From Tateyamaria sp. syn59 (GTDB lineage: Bacteria > Pseudomonadota > Alphaproteobacteria > Rhodobacterales > Rhodobacteraceae), in NCBI RefSeq assembly GCF_007995245.1, contig NZ_VCBA01000003.1, positions 375,184-439,183 on the forward strand: 64,000 nt of DNA, read 5' to 3'. Made by a program: the position numbers and the translations under genes. Within the stretch, counting starts at the first letter, position 1. Each line of letters starts with the position of its first letter. Of the stretch, positions 59,018-64,000 are shown one piece after another. Below the pieces are notes generated by a model, which searched no databases, was not told the origin of the DNA, and saw nothing but the letters and a program-made list of their open reading frames with translations.

Positions 59018-59428
59018 TCAGATGAGCGTTGCGATGAGCATGAGGGGTGCTGCGAGAAAGCCCACGAACCAGATCAGTGACCGCCAGGGGGTCAGGCCGA
59101 AATAGTAGGCAGGGATGTAGAGGGTGCGGGCGATCAGATAGGTCCAGGCGCATGTGGCGGTGAAGGTGGTATTTGCGTCTGCGAGGGATACGACCAGCAC
59201 GGCGATGGTGAATAGCGCGAGGCTTTCGAAGTGGTTTTCCCAGGCGCGGATCAGGCGGCCGGTTTTGTCCGACACCTGGTCCTGGATGTCGCCGCCGAGG
59301 CGTTTGCGGTCGCGGGGGGAGAGAGTCTTGCCCTGCGGGAGTTCGATGTTGGTCGGGATCGCCATCAGTAGGAACTGTATGAATTGCAGGAGAGCGGCGA
59401 GCGCGAGGGCGGTGAGTTCGGGGGTCAT
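59018..59428 (-). CDS. MAPEG family membrane protein
   Basis: The 136-residue protein has four hydrophobic helices and the MAPEG hallmark RAWENHFESLALFTIAVLVV (~63-82), with ARTLYIPAYYFGLTPWRSLIW later. MAPEG proteins are membrane glutathione-transferase relatives; bacterial members are mostly uncharacterised. Its ATG overlaps the stop of the glycosylase-like gene (ATGA). It is a paralogue of the MAPEG gene at 59967, separated from it by that gene. Confidence 0.88.
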   Translation of the reverse strand: MTPELTALALAALLQFIQFLLMAIPTNIELPQGKTLSPRDRKRLGGDIQDQVSDKTGRLIRAWENHFESLALFTIAVLVVSLADANTTFTATCAWTYLIARTLYIPAYYFGLTPWRSLIWFVGFLAAPLMLIATLI

Positions 59429-59970
59429 GCTGCTTGCACCGCCTCTGCGATTTGTTCTGCGCGCATGTCGTAGCTGCCGATGCGGGCCGACGGGTGGGGC
59501 GCGGTGATGTGGTCGATGCCGAAGTGTCTGAGTACTCGGGCGCTGTCGTTGCCAAGTGCGACGGGGCGACGGCCCAGGAGTTCATGCCTGCCGATGGCGT
59601 CGAAGCTGGCGCGCGCGTGGGCGACCGGGATCGTGCTGGAGCGTTTGGGGGTCAGCAGGTGGAATATAGGCGTGATGTAGATGTCGGCGCGGGTGAGGTT
59701 GAGGAGCTTGAGTACCCGGTCGATCACCTTGTTGTACGGGATGTTCGGCAGGTAGCCGGTGCTTTTGAGTTGCGCTTTGTTGGCGTTTGCCGATGGGGCA
59801 TCAAGCCAGTCCTTGGACATCAGAAGGGGGCCGGTGAGGTTGCCGGAGGTCATCTGGATCGGCGAGACGTAGTCGCCATCGAACCCCGCCTCGGCCAGCG
59901 TGGGGTAACCCGGCAGGCGGAAGGCACGGCGTGCGGCGATGGCGCGGTGATATGCGGCTGTCAGGGTCAT
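59425..59970 (-). CDS. Remote uracil-DNA-glycosylase-like protein
   Basis: I do not recognise a named family for this 181-residue protein. Its second half resembles the UDG superfamily: NIPYNKVIDRVLKLLNLTRADIYITPIFHLL, then FDAIGRHELLGRRPVALGNDSARVLRHFGI, and a terminal APHPSAR like the HPS loop that contacts DNA in UDGs. The usual catalytic GExPG motif near the N-terminus is missing; SPIQMTSGNLTGPLL stands in that place. It is probably a divergent or repurposed glycosylase fold. Flanking MAPEG genes overlap it on both sides (ATGA). Confidence 0.6.
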   Translation of the reverse strand: MTLTAAYHRAIAARRAFRLPGYPTLAEAGFDGDYVSPIQMTSGNLTGPLLMSKDWLDAPSANANKAQLKSTGYLPNIPYNKVIDRVLKLLNLTRADIYITPIFHLLTPKRSSTIPVAHARASFDAIGRHELLGRRPVALGNDSARVLRHFGIDHITAPHPSARIGSYDMRAEQIAEAVQAA

Positions 59971-60395
59971 CCGTTTGCGGGTTGCAGCAGGACGGGGTCG
60001 GGCGGGTTGCCGAACATGCCCAGCACCATCATGATCAGACCGACCATCGAGATGATCCATGCGACCGAGCGGACCATCGGGATGCCGGAGGCGTAGGCTG
60101 GGACGTATGCGACACGGGCCCAGAACCAGATGGCCGCGCCGAGGGCAGTGGTCTCTGTGTTCAGGTTGGTGACCGTTAGGGCGAGGGCCATGGCGGCGAA
60201 GGCGGGAAAGTAGGTGACGTAGTTCCAGAGCGCCCGTTCGATGCGCCCTGCCACCGCGTTTGGTTCGCGTTTTTCATCCTGCGGGCCTAGTGCCCAGCCG
60301 ATGCCTTTGGACAGGTCCGAGAGGGTGGCCTGGATCAGGACGTGGGCGATCAGGAGGATCACGGCGTAGGTGAGGTAGATGAGTTCTGGGGTCAT
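59967..60395 (-). CDS. MAPEG family membrane protein (paralogue)
   Basis: The predicted 142-residue protein has four hydrophobic helices and the MAPEG signature RIERALWNYVTYFPAFAAMALAL (~51-73), with WARVAYVPAYASGIPMVRSVAW. It resembles the gene at 59018 in order and motifs. The ATG at 60395 is used because the extension to 60461 is basic and unlike the family. It is co-transcribed with the glycosylase-like gene. Confidence 0.88.
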   Translation of the reverse strand: MTPELIYLTYAVILLIAHVLIQATLSDLSKGIGWALGPQDEKREPNAVAGRIERALWNYVTYFPAFAAMALALTVTNLNTETTALGAAIWFWARVAYVPAYASGIPMVRSVAWIISMVGLIMMVLGMFGNPPDPVLLQPANG

Positions 60396-60433
60396 TTGTC
60401 TTTGCCTCCGTAGTTTGGCGGGCCGAAGCCTAC

Positions 60434-60694
60434 CTACAAATCTTCCATCTTCTTTAAGCACCTACGGCGAACACGAAACCAGTTTACGCCAGCCCATAGA
60501 TTCAACAGTGCCAAGAACGGTAACACGATGAATGCCTTGGAAACGGTACTCGGAACGTGGCCGCCAGCCAGATAGATGAGCTGGAAGACGCCAAGCAGCG
60601 CTATCAAACCGACAAGCGACCAAAGCGAAATTACGAACTCAAGTCGTGCCTGTTTGGTCGGACTTCTATCGGCTTTCTTGGACCGTTTGGACAT
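60434..60694 (-). CDS. Small two-helix membrane protein, low GC (unknown)
   Basis: The predicted 86-residue protein has a basic N-terminus (MSKRSKKADRSPTKQAR), two hydrophobic helices (about 20-40 and 50-70) and a basic tail (RVRRRCLKKMEDL). I do not recognise it. Its DNA is clearly less GC-rich than the genes on either side, which suggests recent acquisition. It sits between sucB and the MAPEG genes. Confidence 0.6.
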   Translation of the reverse strand: MSKRSKKADRSPTKQARLEFVISLWSLVGLIALLGVFQLIYLAGGHVPSTVSKAFIVLPFLALLNLWAGVNWFRVRRRCLKKMEDL

Positions 60695-60738
60695 AGAGGC
60701 GATATATACCCTGCTTTGCATTTCAACCTTGATCTAAC

Positions 60739-62259
<1,521 letters not shown>

Positions 62260-62263
62260 GGTC

Positions 62264-64000
62264 TTATCCTTCGATGGTCAGCGCTTCGTTCACGAGGGCT
62301 GCTTGTTGTGCTTTGTGCTGGCTGGCGAGCCCCGTGGCGGGGCTGGCAGAGGTGGCGCGGCCGACATAGAGGGGCCGTGTGTGCTTGGCCTTGATCCGGC
62401 TGAGGACCCATTCGATGTTGGGCTCGATGAAGGTCCAGGCGCCCTGGTTCTTGGGCTCTTCCTGGCACCAAACCATCTCGGCCCCTTTGAACCGCTCCAA
62501 TTCCTTGACCAGAGAGATTGCGGGGAAGGGATAGTATTGTTCGATCCGCATGATGTAGATGTCGTCAATTCCGCGGGCGTCGCGCTCTTCGAGCAGGTCG
62601 TAATAGACTTTGCCCGAGCACATCACGACGCGCTTGATCTTGTCATCCTTGGCCAGCTTGGTCTCTGAATTGCCCAACTCGGCGTCGTCCCAAAGGACAC
62701 GGTGGAAGCTGCTGCCGTTGGTGAACTCCTCGGCCTTGCTGACGGCCAGTTTGTGGCGCAGCAGAGATTTGGGCGTCATCAGGATCAGCGGTTTGCGGAA
62801 GTCGCGGTGGATCTGCCGGCGCAGGATGTGGAAGTAGTTGGCGGGCGTTGTGCAGTTGGCAACGATCCAGTTGTCCTGACCGCACATCTGCAGGAAGCGT
62901 TCGAGCCGGGCCGAGGAGTGCTCCGGGCCCTGGCCTTCAAAGCCATGGGGCAGGAGGACGACGAGGCCGGACATGCGGAGCCATTTTGACTCACCCGACG
63001 AGATGAACTGGTCGAACATGATCTGCGCGCCGTTGGCGAAGTCGCCGAACTGTGCCTCCCACAGCGTGAGCGCGTTGGGTTCGGCCATGGAGTAGCCATA
63101 TTCGAACCCAAGTACCGCATATTCCGACAGCATCGAGTCGATGACTTCGTACTGCGCCTGGCCGGCGCGGATATTGTTGAGGGGGTAGAACCGTTCTTCC
63201 GTCTCCTGGTTCACGAAGCCGGAGTGGCGTTGGCTGAACGTGCCGCGGGTCGAGTCCTGACCTGCCAGGCGCACCGGAAATCCTTCGGTCAGAAGCGAGC
63301 CGAAGGCCAGTGCCTCCCCCGTGGCCCAGTCGAACCCTTCGCCGCTGTCGAACATCTTTTTCTTGGCGTCGATCAGGCGGCCCACGGTCTTGTGCATGGG
63401 AAAGCCGTCGGGCGCAAAGGTCAGCGCCTTGCCCACATCGGCCAGTGTTTCGGGCGCGATGGCCGTCTTGCCGCGCTGGTAGTCGTCCTTGTTCTTGTCG
63501 AGATGGGACCACTTGCCGTCCAGCCAGTCAGCCTTGTTCGGTTTATAGTCCTTCCCCGCTTCGAACTCGTCATTCATGCGCGCCTGAAATGCGGCTTTCA
63601 TATCCTCGATCTCGCCCTCGGGGATCAGGCCGTCCTTGACCAGCCGCTCGGTGTAGAGCGTGAGGGTCGTTTTGTGCTTCTTGATCTTCTTGTACATCAC
63701 CGGGTTGGTGAACATGGGCTCGTCGCCCTCGTTATGTCCGAACCGGCGGTAGCAGAAGATGTCGATCACGACGTCCTTGCGGAACTTCTGGCGGAACTCG
63801 GTTGCCACCTTGGCGGCGTGCACCACGGCCTCCGGGTCGTCGCCGTTCACGTGGAAAATCGGTGCCTCGACCACCAGCGCATTGTCGGTGGGATAGGGGG
63901 AGGAGCGCGAGAAGTGCGGTGCGGTGGTAAACCCGATCTGGTTGTTCACCACGATGTGCATGGTGCCGCCGGTGCGGTGACCCCGCAGACCCGAAAGCGC
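62264..64000 (-). CDS. sucA: 2-oxoglutarate dehydrogenase E1 component, C-terminal part
   Basis: This frame is open to the window edge, so about 578 C-terminal residues are visible. Visible motifs include [35 protein letters not shown], the ThDP/metal-region [15 protein letters not shown] and, further on, [26 protein letters not shown]. The enzyme decarboxylates 2-oxoglutarate in the TCA cycle and passes the succinyl group to SucB. It is followed by sucB after 4 bp. Confidence 0.97.
   Translation of the reverse strand, partial: ALSGLRGHRTGGTMHIVVNNQIGFTTAPHFSRSSPYPTDNALVVEAPIFHVNGDDPEAVVHAAKVATEFRQKFRKDVVIDIFCYRRFGHNEGDEPMFTNPVMYKKIKKHKTTLTLYTERLVKDGLIPEGEIEDMKAAFQARMNDEFEAGKDYKPNKADWLDGKWSHLDKNKDDYQRGKTAIAPETLADVGKALTFAPDGFPMHKTVGRLIDAKKKMFDSGEGFDWATGEALAFGSLLTEGFPVRLAGQDSTRGTFSQRHSGFVNQETEERFYPLNNIRAGQAQYEVIDSMLSEYAVLGFEYGYSMAEPNALTLWEAQFGDFANGAQIMFDQFISSGESKWLRMSGLVVLLPHGFEGQGPEHSSARLERFLQMCGQDNWIVANCTTPANYFHILRRQIHRDFRKPLILMTPKSLLRHKLAVSKAEEFTNGSSFHRVLWDDAELGNSETKLAKDDKIKRVVMCSGKVYYDLLEERDARGIDDIYIMRIEQYYPFPAISLVKELERFKGAEMVWCQEEPKNQGAWTFIEPNIEWVLSRIKAKHTRPLYVGRATSASPATGLASQHKAQQAALVNEALTIEG

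Overview
The window looks like a chromosomal segment of a marine Rhodobacterales (Roseobacter-group) alphaproteobacterium. This rests on high GC, dense operons with ATGA/TGATG stop-start overlaps, the family content (DUF2461, DUF465, DUF1489, TIGR02302/DUF4175, DUF1272, Hint-domain protein, HisZ with short HisG, class II ribonucleotide reductase) and a GC-hairpin-plus-T-tract intergenic repeat. I saw no rRNA, tRNA, CRISPR array, prophage or intact insertion sequence.

Layout. 1-4.7 kb: FAD oxidoreductase (cut by the window edge) and aldo/keto reductase, then DUF2461, polyphosphate kinase 2 behind a perfect FNR box, a DUF465 protein, a secreted lysozyme-like protein and a tautomerase. 4.8-14.4 kb: a minus-strand purine operon, xdhA-xdhB-xdhC followed by a BMP-type nucleoside ABC transporter (ATPase, permease, small membrane protein, permease, binding protein). 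14.5-15.8 kb: an ArsR repressor with two SRPBCC proteins and two matching operators. 15.9-25.4 kb: dnaE, a lipoprotein, slyX, hisS-hisZ-hisG, a small membrane protein and DUF1489. 25.4-27.9 kb: nrdJ behind two NrdR boxes. 28.1-31.3 kb: a membrane-anchored AraC regulator, then a Slam-type outer-membrane protein with its probable surface-lipoprotein cargo (type XI secretion).

31.6-39.8 kb is a nine-gene overlapping operon: a ThiXYZ-like ABC transporter, a cytosine-deaminase-like amidohydrolase, a GlcD-like FAD oxidase, two flavodoxin-fold reductases, an IPNS-like dioxygenase and a creatininase. It looks like an uptake-and-degradation pathway for a small N-heterocycle that I cannot name. 40-44.5 kb: phosphatase, DUF1272, a GlxA-type regulator, a Hint protein and a fatty-acid/sterol hydroxylase. 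44.6-57.5 kb is housekeeping: TlpA thioredoxin, argH, small envelope proteins, ATP-grasp, lysA, TIGR02302, a zinc-ribbon protein, ftsEX, an acyltransferase, an FMN protein, fasciclin and a lipoprotein. 57.5-64 kb is the 2-oxoglutarate dehydrogenase locus (sucA cut by the edge, dual-lipoyl sucB, lpd) interrupted by two MAPEG genes, a remote uracil-DNA-glycosylase-like gene and an AT-richer small gene.

The strongest unexplained signal is a dispersed hairpin-plus-T-tract repeat. It occurs between genes, as a 34-bp inverted pair, and in frame inside both xdhA and xdhB, which resembles protein-coding palindromic elements. Other points are the T11SS pair, the nine-gene operon, a low-GC patch in hisS and several regulatory sites (FNR, NrdR, ArsR operators, RBS-covering hairpins).
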